This document shows, in pieces, positions 28,716 through 36,839 of a stretch of 64,000 bases of DNA; positions within the stretch are counted from its first letter, which is position 1, and each line of letters begins with the position of its first letter. Position numbers and translations under genes: made by a program. The notes under the pieces are model-generated. The model had not been told where the DNA came from. It worked only from the letters and a program-made list of their open reading frames with translations, and did not search any database. The stretch comes from Roseivirga sp. (GTDB lineage: Bacteria; Bacteroidota; Bacteroidia; Cytophagales; Cyclobacteriaceae), in the NCBI GenBank assembly GCA_018402485.1, contig JAGYIY010000001.1:124001-188000 (forward strand). The letters run 5' to 3'.

Positions 28716-28745
28716 CAAAGATAGTGGGGCAAAGATAAAGTACAA
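28716..28745 (-). promoter_or_regulatory. Candidate promoter of the his genes, with a duplicated -7 element
   Basis: On the - strand TTG (28745-28743) is followed after 19 bases by TATCTTTG (28723-28716), a good match to the phylum's promoter consensus. A second exact TATCTTTG lies 14 bases further upstream at 28737-28730. Transcription would start about 150 bases before hisG. Confidence 0.5.
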
Positions 28746-28748
28746 TAT

Positions 28749-29291
28749 TTAGCCGCTATTAATTTCCCGGGGTGGTAAAGGTTTACTACCCATATCATAC
28801 ATCTGATCAAAAGCAGTGGCATTGAACCATTCCTGACTCCATACTTCCTCCACAATATCAGCCATGCGTTGGTTAAAAACGTGGGTCAATCCGTTGGCCT
28901 CCGTGAATTGAACTGCCTGCTCAAAAGACCGGAGCATGCTGGTATAAAAAGCATCTTGCTTACTAGGCTTGACTTTATTATAGGCCAGGGCCGTTTCCAA
29001 ATGAAAAAGCATGACATCGGCTGTCCCTTCTGCCTTAAGCTCTAGGGTTAAAAAGTGTTTGATCATTTTTTGTGCCACTGAACGTCTGGCTTTCACTTTC
29101 CCTTTAGCGGGAAAATATTCTTTATTGATTTTAAATTTTGCCTCCTCAATCAAACGGTCTTCTTTGGGATGAAAAACAAAATCGAAATAGGTCTTTACCG
29201 GCTTAAAACGGGTATATAAATCTAAGACTTGGCTTTCTAGTTCCTCTTTACTGAGGGATTGCAGGTGTTTAACCAAGGCTCTTTTACTCAT
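28749..29291 (-). CDS. DUF6155 family protein
   Basis: A cytoplasmic protein of 180 residues with no signal peptide or membrane segment. The start MSKRALVKHLQSLSKEELE and the following LYTRFKPVKTYFDFVFHPKE are the features I associate with DUF6155, a family widespread in Bacteroidota. It is mostly helical, with several lysine-rich helices (KFKINKEYFPAKGKVKARR). No catalytic motif is visible and the function is unknown. It lies 75 bases downstream of the SUI1/YciH factor gene on the same strand and upstream of the his promoter. Confidence 0.7.
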   Translation of the reverse strand: MSKRALVKHLQSLSKEELESQVLDLYTRFKPVKTYFDFVFHPKEDRLIEEAKFKINKEYFPAKGKVKARRSVAQKMIKHFLTLELKAEGTADVMLFHLETALAYNKVKPSKQDAFYTSMLRSFEQAVQFTEANGLTHVFNQRMADIVEEVWSQEWFNATAFDQMYDMGSKPLPPREINSG

Positions 29292-29366
29292 TATTCTGAT
29301 TTAAAAACAACGCAATTTGGTGAAAATAAAACATACAGGCGGCTAAAAGAACCCAATGAAAGCGTA

Positions 29367-29723
29367 TCAATTCCCTCCCGATTTCTTTACACCATAACCA
29401 TCAGCTTGGAGTAGCTCCACCAAGCGATTGACAAAATTACCTTGAATGATAATTTCACCCTCTTTTGCAGTGCCTCCTACGCCACATTTGGCTTTCAATG
29501 TTTTTCCAAGGGCTTTCAAATCTTCATCGGTTCCCACAAACCCTTCCACCAAAGTGACCTGTTTACCTCCCCGCATTTTTTTATCGAGCATCACCTTCAG
29601 GTTTTGTTGGTTAGGCGGTAACGTTTCTTCCATTTCATCGCCTTCATAGGCATATTCAAAATCACTTTGTGTGGAATACACAATGCCACTTGCTCCTTTC
29701 GTTTTTTTATTCTTCCGTGCCAT
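29367..29723 (-). CDS. SUI1/eIF1-like translation factor (YciH family)
   Basis: The protein (118 residues) has a basic, disordered N-terminus (MARKNKKTKG) and a C-terminal SUI1 domain at about 45-115. The hallmark segments are MRGGKQVTLVEGF, LKALGKTLKAKCGVGGTAKEG and EIIIQGNFVNRLVELL. Bacterial YciH resembles eukaryotic eIF1 and has been linked to start-site fidelity and stress translation. It sits between the universal stress protein gene upstream, separated by a terminator, and DUF6155 downstream. Confidence 0.9.
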   Translation of the reverse strand: MARKNKKTKGASGIVYSTQSDFEYAYEGDEMEETLPPNQQNLKVMLDKKMRGGKQVTLVEGFVGTDEDLKALGKTLKAKCGVGGTAKEGEIIIQGNFVNRLVELLQADGYGVKKSGGN

Positions 29724-29737
29724 AGCCCAAAGTTATA

Positions 29738-29776
29738 AAAATAAAAAGGTCAGTCACTACTACAGTGGCTGACCTT
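29738..29776 (-). terminator. Terminator after the universal stress protein gene
   Basis: On the - strand AAGGTCAGCCAC and GTGACTGACCTT form a 12-bp stem with one mismatch-type pair and a seven-base loop, followed by TTTATTTTTAT. It separates the universal stress gene from the SUI1 gene. Confidence 0.8.
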
Positions 29777-29798
29777 AAATTCATAAAAAATAGTAACC

Positions 29799-30650
29799 CT
29801 AATGCTTCATGCTCAGGGTCCAAACAGGAATATCAGCATGATTCACCAAGTCTTCTGCTATGCTTCCACTCAGTAAGTGAAGCAGCCCCGTTCTGCCATG
29901 CGTTCCTATGGCAATCATACAAGCCCCCACTTCTTCGGCAAAATACAAGATGCCATCTTCCTCTGTGGCCTCATTGTACACGTTGGTTGTAAAGTTCTCC
30001 AGCTCATGTACTTCGATGAACTTATCAAACTCCTCTTCCAGTTGTCGGTTGGTGTAAAAATGACTTGGTGTATTGACCTTAAGAAGATGCAGTTCAGCAT
30101 TTAATATCTTTTGTATTTCCTTCAATTTTGATATTAAGCGATGTTGATTTTCGCCAAGGTCTGTGGCGAAAATAATGCTTCTAATAGCTTCTAAAGAGAT
30201 TTTATTCTTTACGGTAATGACTGGACATTTGGCATGCCTTACCACTTTCTCTGTATTAGACCCAATAAAAATCTCTTCTAACCCGCTAGCGCCTTTTGTA
30301 CCCATAATAAGTAAGTCCGCTTTATCATCGGAAATGGCTTGGGAAATACTTTCATAGGGGCTTCCTACTTTCACCTTTGTTTCAATTTGCAGACCTTCGA
30401 GCATTTTACTTTTGCTTAAATCACTCATGTTCTTTTCATGCGCTTCAACCAAGCGTTTGATCAAAAAAGCGTCTTCCCCGACTGGGCTTCCGCCTTCACC
30501 CATGGTATTGAAAGAGGAAAAGTTTCTAGCCCCTTCGATCACGTGGGTCAAAATGATTTTCGCTTTTGATTTTTTGGCCATCTGTGCGGCCAAGTCCAAG
30601 GCATTGGATGCTTGCTCGGAAAAATCAGTGGGTACAAGGATTGTTTTCAT
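29799..30650 (-). CDS. Tandem-domain universal stress protein
   Basis: From the ATG at 30650 the protein is 283 residues and starts MKTILVPTDFSEQASNALDL, the classical Usp N-terminus. A 13-residue extension upstream to 30689 is less likely. Two Usp domains are present, about 1-150 and 155-283. The ATP-binding glycine motif of the first is MGTKGASGLEEIFIGSNTEKV, and of the second IGTHGRTGLLHLLSGSIAEDL. Usp proteins support survival under stress and low energy. The gene follows the cbb3 oxidase accessory genes, a common neighbourhood, though a 73-base gap separates it from the SafE-like gene. Confidence 0.92.
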   Translation of the reverse strand: MKTILVPTDFSEQASNALDLAAQMAKKSKAKIILTHVIEGARNFSSFNTMGEGGSPVGEDAFLIKRLVEAHEKNMSDLSKSKMLEGLQIETKVKVGSPYESISQAISDDKADLLIMGTKGASGLEEIFIGSNTEKVVRHAKCPVITVKNKISLEAIRSIIFATDLGENQHRLISKLKEIQKILNAELHLLKVNTPSHFYTNRQLEEEFDKFIEVHELENFTTNVYNEATEEDGILYFAEEVGACMIAIGTHGRTGLLHLLSGSIAEDLVNHADIPVWTLSMKH

Positions 30651-30723
30651 GGCTGATGGTTTTTGATAGGTTTCTAAATTGATATGCAAATAATTTAAAT
30701 ATAATCATTTTTTTTATTATTTA

Positions 30724-31440
30724 TCATGAGTCTGCAGGGTTGATGCATAAAGTAATACTATCTTGACTACTTAGCTTAGGACTTAAGTAGGGCACACCTA
30801 AATTTAACCCTCTAGTAATGAGCAACAAAGCAACGAGAAAAACGAAGCGAGGAACCCATTTTTGATATATCCCTTGTTTCAAGCTTTTGAAGCGACTACC
30901 TAACCAAGCTGCCCCCAGCATCATAGGAAAAGTTCCTAATCCAAACACGGCCATGTACAAAGCGCCACCTTCTACGGTACCCATTGAAATGGAGGCCATC
31001 AAGGCCAAATACACCAAACCACAAGGTAACAAGCCATTGTAAAAGCCAAGGAGAAAATTTGTTTGGTGGCTATTTCCCTTCATGAAACTTGATAGCTTTT
31101 TCTTCACGAAAAGAAAAAACTTGTTCATCCACTGTGCTTGAAAAGTTTGCGGAATATGGCCTTTCGAAAGAATTAAAAAGAGTAGCATCATTACTCCTGT
31201 GGCGATAGAAATGTATTGCTGCCATCCGGCCAAAGCAAAGCTTTCGCCTACTAAACCCATGAACATACCCAGTAAAGCATAGGTGAATATTCTCCCCAGG
31301 TTATAAATCATTTTTTTGGTGACCCAAGGCCAGCGTTTGGAGTGATCTTGCGGCAGTGCCCAAAGAATAGGCGCGCACATGCCCAGGCAATGCAGGCTAC
31401 CTAACAGTCCAAAAACAAAGGCTGAGACCAAAAGCAACAT
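30724..31440 (-). CDS. Sulfite exporter TauE/SafE family protein of the cbb3 cluster
   Basis: A 238-residue polytopic inner-membrane protein with about six helices. It opens FVFGLLGSLHCLGMCAPILW. The HCxxMC cysteine pair in the first helix is typical of the SafE/UreH-like proteins encoded at the end of cco operons, where a role in metal supply or oxidase maturation has been proposed. The middle helix has NGLLPCGLVYLAL, a second conserved cysteine site. Its start overlaps the ccoH-like stop by one base, so it belongs to the same transcript. Actual sulfite export is not implied. Confidence 0.85.
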   Translation of the reverse strand: MLLLVSAFVFGLLGSLHCLGMCAPILWALPQDHSKRWPWVTKKMIYNLGRIFTYALLGMFMGLVGESFALAGWQQYISIATGVMMLLFLILSKGHIPQTFQAQWMNKFFLFVKKKLSSFMKGNSHQTNFLLGFYNGLLPCGLVYLALMASISMGTVEGGALYMAVFGLGTFPMMLGAAWLGSRFKSLKQGIYQKWVPRFVFLVALLLITRGLNLGVPYLSPKLSSQDSITLCINPADS

Positions 31441-31880
31441 CAGATGACAAAGTTTAACTCCTTATAATATTCCTTTATACCATCCGACCAGGTCAATTGA
31501 ATTTTCCAAGCTCCCCTTAAGAGTTGATCTATTTTCATTGCAAACTCATGCTTATCGTTGAGCAGTAGAGCAAAATCTTGGTCGTATCGCGCATTGCTTG
31601 CCCGGTAAAACTTCACTTTCCCCTCTTTTACCTGTTGGCTGATGGTTTTCGGAAAACGTATGATTACTTGTTGAAGCTCACGGTCTATTTGAAATTCCGG
31701 AGCTTCTTCCAGGTTAAGCACATTAGTTTCTCGATCTATTTGATCTTGATAAGCCAGTTCTTGTTCATAGTAATTCTCTGAAACCAAGCTGAATTCCGTG
31801 TTTAAGCTGATGTAAACTAGGGTGAAAAGCACAGTAATGAACAATATGAATGATACAATAATTTTATTTCCCCAATGCAT
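31440..31880 (-). CDS. ccoH: FixH/CcoH family cbb3 oxidase assembly protein
   Basis: The protein (146 residues) has one N-terminal transmembrane helix (about 7-27) and a periplasmic beta-rich domain. It has the features of FixH in Bacteroidota: a short cytoplasmic end, NTEFSLVSENYYEQELAYQDQ after the helix, and an Ig-like remainder. CcoH/FixH associates with the cbb3 oxidase during maturation. It lies two bases after ccoG and overlaps the SafE-like gene. The assignment leans partly on context. Confidence 0.85.
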   Translation of the reverse strand: MHWGNKIIVSFILFITVLFTLVYISLNTEFSLVSENYYEQELAYQDQIDRETNVLNLEEAPEFQIDRELQQVIIRFPKTISQQVKEGKVKFYRASNARYDQDFALLLNDKHEFAMKIDQLLRGAWKIQLTWSDGIKEYYKELNFVI

Positions 31881-31882
31881 AA

Positions 31883-33316
31883 TTAAAATTTAGGTGGTCC
31901 CAGAAAGTTCGTTTTGATCTTATCGATGACTTCATCGCCAGATCGCATTTCAATAAGTAACTCCGTTTTTCGATCCGTCAAAATATCAGCCGGAATCTTC
32001 ACGATAAAAACAGCTTCAGCTTTCGATTTACTCGGCAAAAGCATCTCTTGCTCCTCGCCTGCCATTTCTAAACTCCCTTCCGGCATGTTGGTCAAGACCA
32101 ATTTTAAAGACATGTCTTCCGAAGTTTTATTCACCATCTGAATGTTATAGATGTTTTGAAGACGGCCATCATCGAGTTTCTGATAAATCAATCCTGGGGA
32201 ACGCAAAACAGTAGCTTCTACATCCGATCTTGTGGTAACAAATACCGTTAGTAAGGTAACCAAAATGGCCAATACACCGGTATATCCGGCCACCCTTGGT
32301 GTAAAAATACGTTGTCTTCCTTCTTCAATAGCCGTTTGGGAGGTAGGACGAATGAGGCCAGTTGGCTTACCTACCTTAATCATTACATCATCGCAGGCAT
32401 CGATGCAGGCCGTACAATTCACGCATTCTAATTGTGTGCCATTGCGGATGTCAATGCCGGTCGGGCACACATGGACACAAAGTTTGCAGTCAATGCAATC
32501 CCCTTTGTCTTCCTGATGTTCATTTTTCTTTATTTTTCCGCGTGGCTCACCTCTTATCCAGTCGTACATAACGGCCATAGAGTCTTTGACCAAAAGCACA
32601 CCTTGTAAGCGGCCGTAGGGGCAAATGGCTACACAAGCCTGTTCCCGAAGAAAGGCAAATACACCATAGAAAATAGCACTGAAAGCCATCAAACCGATAA
32701 ATCCGGCCATGTTTTCGGAAGGGGGTTGTGTTACAATGGCTTTTACCTCCTCAATTCCAATAAGATAGGCCATGGCTGTATGCCCAATCAATATGGCAAT
32801 GATTCCAAATATACCATGCTTTAGCACTCGCTTCCTTATCTTTTCTGCATTCCAGGGCATCTTTGCCAACTTCCGCTGCTGTCCGGCATCTCCCTCAATC
32901 AAATACTCAATTTTACGGAAGACCATTTCCATAAAGAGGGTTTGCGGACAAGCCCAACCGCACCAAACCCGACCAAAAACAACCGTAAAGAGAATGATGA
33001 AAACAAAGAAGGTAATGGCCATTAAAGCTAGGATAAAGAAATCCTGAGGCCAGAAAACCGTTCCTAGGATTGAAAACTTCCTTTCGAAAATATTGAGCAG
33101 TAAAAAAGGTTCTCCACCGATCTTAATAAAAGGTCCGGCAAAAAGAATAGATAATAAAACAATGGTTACGATGATCCTCTTGTTGTGGTACCACCCTTTG
33201 GGTTTTTTTGGATAAACCCATATTCTCTTCCCATCTTTATCGACCGTAGCAATGGAGTCGCGAAACTGCTCATCGTATTGATATAACTCCTTGATTTCAT
33301 TCTTCTGCTCCATCAC
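31883..33316 (-). CDS. ccoG: Cytochrome c oxidase accessory protein CcoG
   Basis: CcoG is an iron-sulfur membrane protein needed for copper handling during cbb3 oxidase assembly. The protein (477 residues) has several membrane helices, the motif RVWCGWACPQTLFMEMVFRK, a further CVAICPYGRLQGV, and two 4Fe-4S clusters in CIDCKLCVHVCPTGID and CVNCTACIDACD. The C-terminus is a soluble Ig-like domain, about 370-477. The length is as expected. It lies downstream of ccoP and two bases before ccoH. Confidence 0.95.
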   Translation of the reverse strand: MMEQKNEIKELYQYDEQFRDSIATVDKDGKRIWVYPKKPKGWYHNKRIIVTIVLLSILFAGPFIKIGGEPFLLLNIFERKFSILGTVFWPQDFFILALMAITFFVFIILFTVVFGRVWCGWACPQTLFMEMVFRKIEYLIEGDAGQQRKLAKMPWNAEKIRKRVLKHGIFGIIAILIGHTAMAYLIGIEEVKAIVTQPPSENMAGFIGLMAFSAIFYGVFAFLREQACVAICPYGRLQGVLLVKDSMAVMYDWIRGEPRGKIKKNEHQEDKGDCIDCKLCVHVCPTGIDIRNGTQLECVNCTACIDACDDVMIKVGKPTGLIRPTSQTAIEEGRQRIFTPRVAGYTGVLAILVTLLTVFVTTRSDVEATVLRSPGLIYQKLDDGRLQNIYNIQMVNKTSEDMSLKLVLTNMPEGSLEMAGEEQEMLLPSKSKAEAVFIVKIPADILTDRKTELLIEMRSGDEVIDKIKTNFLGPPKF

Positions 33317-33346
33317 TCATCCCTCTTTTTATTCCTTTAACGGTTC

Positions 33347-34225
33347 TTATTCTTCGTTCTCTCTTGCTTCACTTTCAGGCTCATACAAATCACCGTCGGG
33401 GCCTAAAGCGCCCGGAGGATTTGTTCCTTGCAAAGTCATTACATAAGATGCCACATTTCTCATACGAACAGGGTTCAGCTGCGACTCCCAAGAGATCATG
33501 GCCGTATTGGCTACTCCATTTTTAATGACCTTATAAACATCTGACATAGAGCCACCATGTTTCCAATAAGGGTCGGTTAGATTAGGCCCGGCCAACCCTC
33601 CACCATCAGACTTATGACAGACTGCACATTGCGCTTCAAAAAATTGTTTACCGTCCGCTAACTCTTGTGCATCGGTTGTTTCCGTTACAGAATTTTCATC
33701 AAAATCTATTACCAAATCTGCTTCTCTACTAGTCTTAAGCGCCTCTGCTGCAGCTATCTCCAGTTCATACTTTTCCTCTTGCAAGGGAGAGGTCTTGAAA
33801 ACATGAAAAATAAGGATATAACCAACTGCATAAATAATGGTGGCATAAAAAAGACCTTTCCACCAGGGTGGTAAATGATTGTCCAATTCTTTAATGCCAT
33901 CATAATTATGATCTAACATGATTTCCTCTTCTTTCTCCATGGGCTTCAAGTCGTTCCAGCTCATCCACAACTTGGAAAACATACTTGGCACCTGTTCCTC
34001 TTCTTCTTTTTGTTCTTCTGTCTGATTCTGACTGACAAATATTTTCAATAGTTGAAGCACATAAATAGCCACCACGAGTACCAGAATGGCTACGACAACA
34101 ACAAGGCCAAAAGCGAGGTAGAACATGGTTGGCTCATCGATAGCGCTGCCAGCAATGACTGATTGCGCTCTTGCACTTGGGGCAGCCCATAACAAGAGTG
34201 CTGCTATCCAGCTGCTCTTTTTCAT
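33347..34225 (-). CDS. ccoP: cbb3-type cytochrome c oxidase subunit III (CcoP), single c-heme form
   Basis: From the ATG at 34225 the protein is 292 residues. An ATG eight codons upstream (34249) is possible. It has an N-terminal hydrophobic segment with a possible signal (MKKSSWIAALLLWAAPSARA), a first helix (about 35-60), the conserved FixP-type helix (about 122-145, PPWWKGLFYATIIYAVGY), and a C-terminal cytochrome c domain. Only one CxxCH is present (CAVCH, with methionine ligand candidates later). Classical CcoP has two. I see no second degenerate heme site. It lies 36 bases after ccoQ. Confidence 0.9.
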   Translation of the reverse strand: MKKSSWIAALLLWAAPSARAQSVIAGSAIDEPTMFYLAFGLVVVVAILVLVVAIYVLQLLKIFVSQNQTEEQKEEEEQVPSMFSKLWMSWNDLKPMEKEEEIMLDHNYDGIKELDNHLPPWWKGLFYATIIYAVGYILIFHVFKTSPLQEEKYELEIAAAEALKTSREADLVIDFDENSVTETTDAQELADGKQFFEAQCAVCHKSDGGGLAGPNLTDPYWKHGGSMSDVYKVIKNGVANTAMISWESQLNPVRMRNVASYVMTLQGTNPPGALGPDGDLYEPESEARENEE

Positions 34226-34260
34226 CAGTTTGATATGTAATAAATTCATGAGCTTAATTT

Positions 34261-34452
34261 TTATGATTTAGAGGGTTGATTTGGCATGTGATTATCGTCT
34301 TGCAATGGCATATCTTGCATGTGATGTATGTAGGGTTTTTTAATTTTCCAGACATACACAATCAAGCCCACAAAAAAGACAAAGAAGATGGATAAAGAAA
34401 TGATCGGCCAAATGGCTACATTATGAATCTGTTCGAAATAATATTTAAACAT
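34261..34452 (-). CDS. ccoQ: CcoQ-like small subunit of cbb3 oxidase
   Basis: A 63-residue membrane protein with one helix (about 14-36, IWPIISLSIFFVFFVGLIVY) followed by WKIKKPYIHHMQDMPLQDD. The size, the single helix, the WKIKK membrane border and the position between ccoNO and ccoP identify it as a CcoQ-type subunit, which stabilises the oxidase. It starts six bases after the ccoNO stop. Confidence 0.85.
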   Translation of the reverse strand: MFKYYFEQIHNVAIWPIISLSIFFVFFVGLIVYVWKIKKPYIHHMQDMPLQDDNHMPNQPSKS

Positions 34453-34458
34453 GGCTTT

Positions 34459-36582
34459 CTATTTTTCTACTGTTTTCTCTGCTTTGATATCCGTTCCTAA
34501 TCGCTGCAAATAAGCAATTAGCGCAACAATCTCTGCTGTTTCTGGTATGTCAACATCGGAGGCCTTCAGGTCTGCGACAATTTCAGCGGCCTGCTCTTTC
34601 AAGTCTTCATTGGCCACATCTTCATAGCCTTCTTCGTAAGGAACGCCAACGGTTCTGAGTGCTTTGATTTTTCCGGCTGTTCTTTCGATGTTGATCTTCT
34701 GTTCATACAGCCACGGATAAGGTGGCATGATGGACCCTGGTGAAGTTGAGGTAGGGTCTAACATGTGATTGAAGTGCCATACACTATTATAGGCACCTCC
34801 TACCCTGTGTAAATCCGGCCCCGTACGTTTAGAGCCCCATAGGAAGGGATGATCGTAAACGAATTCCCCTGCTTTAGAATATTCCCCTTTATAACGCACC
34901 GTTTCTGAACGGAAAGGCCGCACCATCTGTGTATGGCAGTTGTTACAACCTTCTCTTATATACAAATCGCGTCCGTGTAGCTCCAAGGGGGTGTAAGGTT
35001 TCACACTGGCAATGGTCGGTACATTGGATTTGATTAAAAAGGTAGGCACCATTTCCACCACACCGCCAATTAATATGGCCACCAAGACCAGGGAGGTGAA
35101 AATCACAGGTTTTCTTTCTAGACGGTTGTGCCAGTAACCGCCCACCATTTTCTTTTTCTCTAGTGCAGGTGCTTCAGCACTTTCCTCAGGAATAAAGGTG
35201 CCTTGTTTTGCCGTTTTCACTAGGTTGACCACCATGATGACTGCTCCTGTGAGGTATAAAAGTCCGCCAATGGCGCGCATCATATAAAGGGGTACAATCT
35301 GAGTAACCGTTTCCAAGAAATTAGGATACTCTAAAAAGCCTTCTGCATTAAAGTTTTTCCACATTAAACTTTGCACAACACCAGAGGTGTACATGGGTAA
35401 GACGTAGACGATGATACCTAATGTCCCTATCCAAAAGTGTACATTGGCTAATTTTGTAGAGAATAATTTCGTACCCCACATTCTCGGAATCAACCAATAC
35501 AACATACCGAAGGTCAAGAAACCATTCCAACCTAAGCCTCCCACGTGAACGTGAGCAATGATCCAATCCGTAAAGTGGGCAATGGCATTGACACTTTTAA
35601 TGGATAACAAAGGACCTTCCAAGGTTGACATACCGTAAGCTGTAACAGCAACCACCATAAACTTAAGCACGGGATCTTCACGAACACGATCCCAGGCGCC
35701 GCGTAAGGTCAGCAAACCATTGAGCATCCCCCCCCAGGAAGGGGCGATAAGCATAATTGAGAAAACCACCCCGAGAGATTGTGCCCAGTCGGGTAAAGAG
35801 GTGTATAGTAAATGGTGTGGACCTGCCCATATGTAAATAAAGATTAACGACCAGAAGTGAATAATGGAAAGTTTATAAGAATATACAGGCCGGTTGGCTG
35901 CTTTAGGCAAATAGTAATACATCAAACCCAAAAATGGAGTGGTGAGGAAGAATGCCACTGCATTGTGCCCGTACCACCATTGCACCAATGCATCCTGAAC
36001 ACCGGCATACCAAGAGTAACTTTTAAAAAGGGTCACTGGAATGGCAAAAGAATTGACCACATGCAGTACCGCTACCGTTACGAAAGTGGCAATGTAGAAC
36101 CATATGGCTACATACATGTGTCGTTCTCTCCGTTTCAAAATCGTTCCGATCATGTTGATACCAAAAACCACCCAAATCAAGGTGATAGCGATATCGATTG
36201 GCCACTCCAATTCAGCATACTCTTTTGAAGATGTCATGCCCAATGGAAGGGTAATTGCGGCAGCAACGATAATTAACTGCCAGCCCCAAAAGTGCACGTA
36301 GCTCAATAAATCACTGAACATGCGGGCTTTAAGTAAACGTTGCATGGAGTAATACACGCCTGCAAACATGGCATTCCCTACGAATGCAAAAATTATGGCA
36401 TTGGTGTGTAATGGGCGCAACCGACCGAAGGTGGTGTACTGTATGCCTAAATTTAATTCGGGAAGAAAGAGTTGCGTGGCGATGATAAGGCCCACCAACA
36501 TACCTACAAGACCGAAAACCACCGTAGCGATGGAAAAATATTTAACGATCTTGTTATCGTACTTAAAATGTTCAAGTTCCAT
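34459..36582 (-). CDS. ccoNO: cbb3-type cytochrome c oxidase, fused subunits I and II (CcoN-CcoO)
   Basis: One 707-residue protein joins the catalytic CcoN and the mono-heme CcoO, each usually separate. The start is ATG 36582 (MELEHFKYDN). A seven-residue extension to 36603 is less likely. The CcoN part (about 1-475) is a 12-helix heme-copper oxidase core with HTNAIIFAFVGNAMF, the copper-site WWYGHNAVAFFLTTPFLG, and HVHVGGLGWNGFLTFG. The CcoO part (about 500-700) has one helix and the heme motif CNNCHTQMVRPF. The fusion is known in Bacteroidota. The enzyme is a high-affinity terminal oxidase for low oxygen. Two inverted repeats lie upstream at 36684-36702 and 36755-36769. Confidence 0.95.
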   Translation of the reverse strand: MELEHFKYDNKIVKYFSIATVVFGLVGMLVGLIIATQLFLPELNLGIQYTTFGRLRPLHTNAIIFAFVGNAMFAGVYYSMQRLLKARMFSDLLSYVHFWGWQLIIVAAAITLPLGMTSSKEYAELEWPIDIAITLIWVVFGINMIGTILKRRERHMYVAIWFYIATFVTVAVLHVVNSFAIPVTLFKSYSWYAGVQDALVQWWYGHNAVAFFLTTPFLGLMYYYLPKAANRPVYSYKLSIIHFWSLIFIYIWAGPHHLLYTSLPDWAQSLGVVFSIMLIAPSWGGMLNGLLTLRGAWDRVREDPVLKFMVVAVTAYGMSTLEGPLLSIKSVNAIAHFTDWIIAHVHVGGLGWNGFLTFGMLYWLIPRMWGTKLFSTKLANVHFWIGTLGIIVYVLPMYTSGVVQSLMWKNFNAEGFLEYPNFLETVTQIVPLYMMRAIGGLLYLTGAVIMVVNLVKTAKQGTFIPEESAEAPALEKKKMVGGYWHNRLERKPVIFTSLVLVAILIGGVVEMVPTFLIKSNVPTIASVKPYTPLELHGRDLYIREGCNNCHTQMVRPFRSETVRYKGEYSKAGEFVYDHPFLWGSKRTGPDLHRVGGAYNSVWHFNHMLDPTSTSPGSIMPPYPWLYEQKINIERTAGKIKALRTVGVPYEEGYEDVANEDLKEQAAEIVADLKASDVDIPETAEIVALIAYLQRLGTDIKAEKTVEK

Positions 36583-36683
36583 AATTACACTTCTAATGAT
36601 CAATTTTAAATCGAAGGTAATTGGTGGTAAAAATGTAGTGAATGATACGAATTAGAAAAAAAACTGATATTTGTCATATTCTT

Positions 36684-36702
36684 GTTTGAAGCTAGTTCAA
36701 AC
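36684..36702. promoter_or_regulatory. Inverted repeat upstream of ccoNO, FNR/CRP-like
   Basis: GTTTGAA-GCTAG-TTCAAAC is a 7-bp perfect inverted repeat with a five-base spacer, about 100 bases before the ccoNO start. The half-site TTGA/TCAA is that of the CRP/FNR family, but the spacing is one base longer than the FNR consensus (TTGAT-N4-ATCAA). Oxygen-responsive control of the oxidase would make sense. This is inference. Confidence 0.35.
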
Positions 36703-36754
36703 TTTGGGTAAGAAGACCATTAGATTTGTTGCAAAAAAACATCTAATCCACTGA

Positions 36755-36769
36755 TTGATTTGTGTTCAA
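36755..36769. promoter_or_regulatory. Second TTGA-N7-TCAA site upstream of ccoNO
   Basis: TTGATTTGTGTTCAA has the same half-sites and the same seven-base spacing as the inner part of the repeat at 36684-36702. The two centres are 69 bases apart. Two equally spaced copies upstream of the oxidase operon support a regulator-binding role but do not prove it. Confidence 0.3.
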
Positions 36770-36800
36770 AAAGTGAGTCAAAATGAAGTAATTTTATCAT

Positions 36801-36828
36801 AAAAAAAAGCCCTGTAAAAGGGCTTTTT
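36801..36828 (-). terminator. Terminator after the GMC/subunit 3 gene pair
   Basis: AAAGCCC and GGGCTTT form a 7-bp stem around TGTAAAA, with runs of A on the left and T on the right, so it can act in both directions. The nearby transcript on the - strand ends at 36840, so it most likely serves that one. Confidence 0.8.
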
Positions 36829-36839
36829 CATTTAAATGT

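Noticed and set aside
28558-28748. His-rich leader peptide (attenuator) upstream of hisG
   Set aside because: All frames on the - strand give at most scattered His codons (CAC, CAT), not a run, and no terminator with a T tract follows the hairpin.
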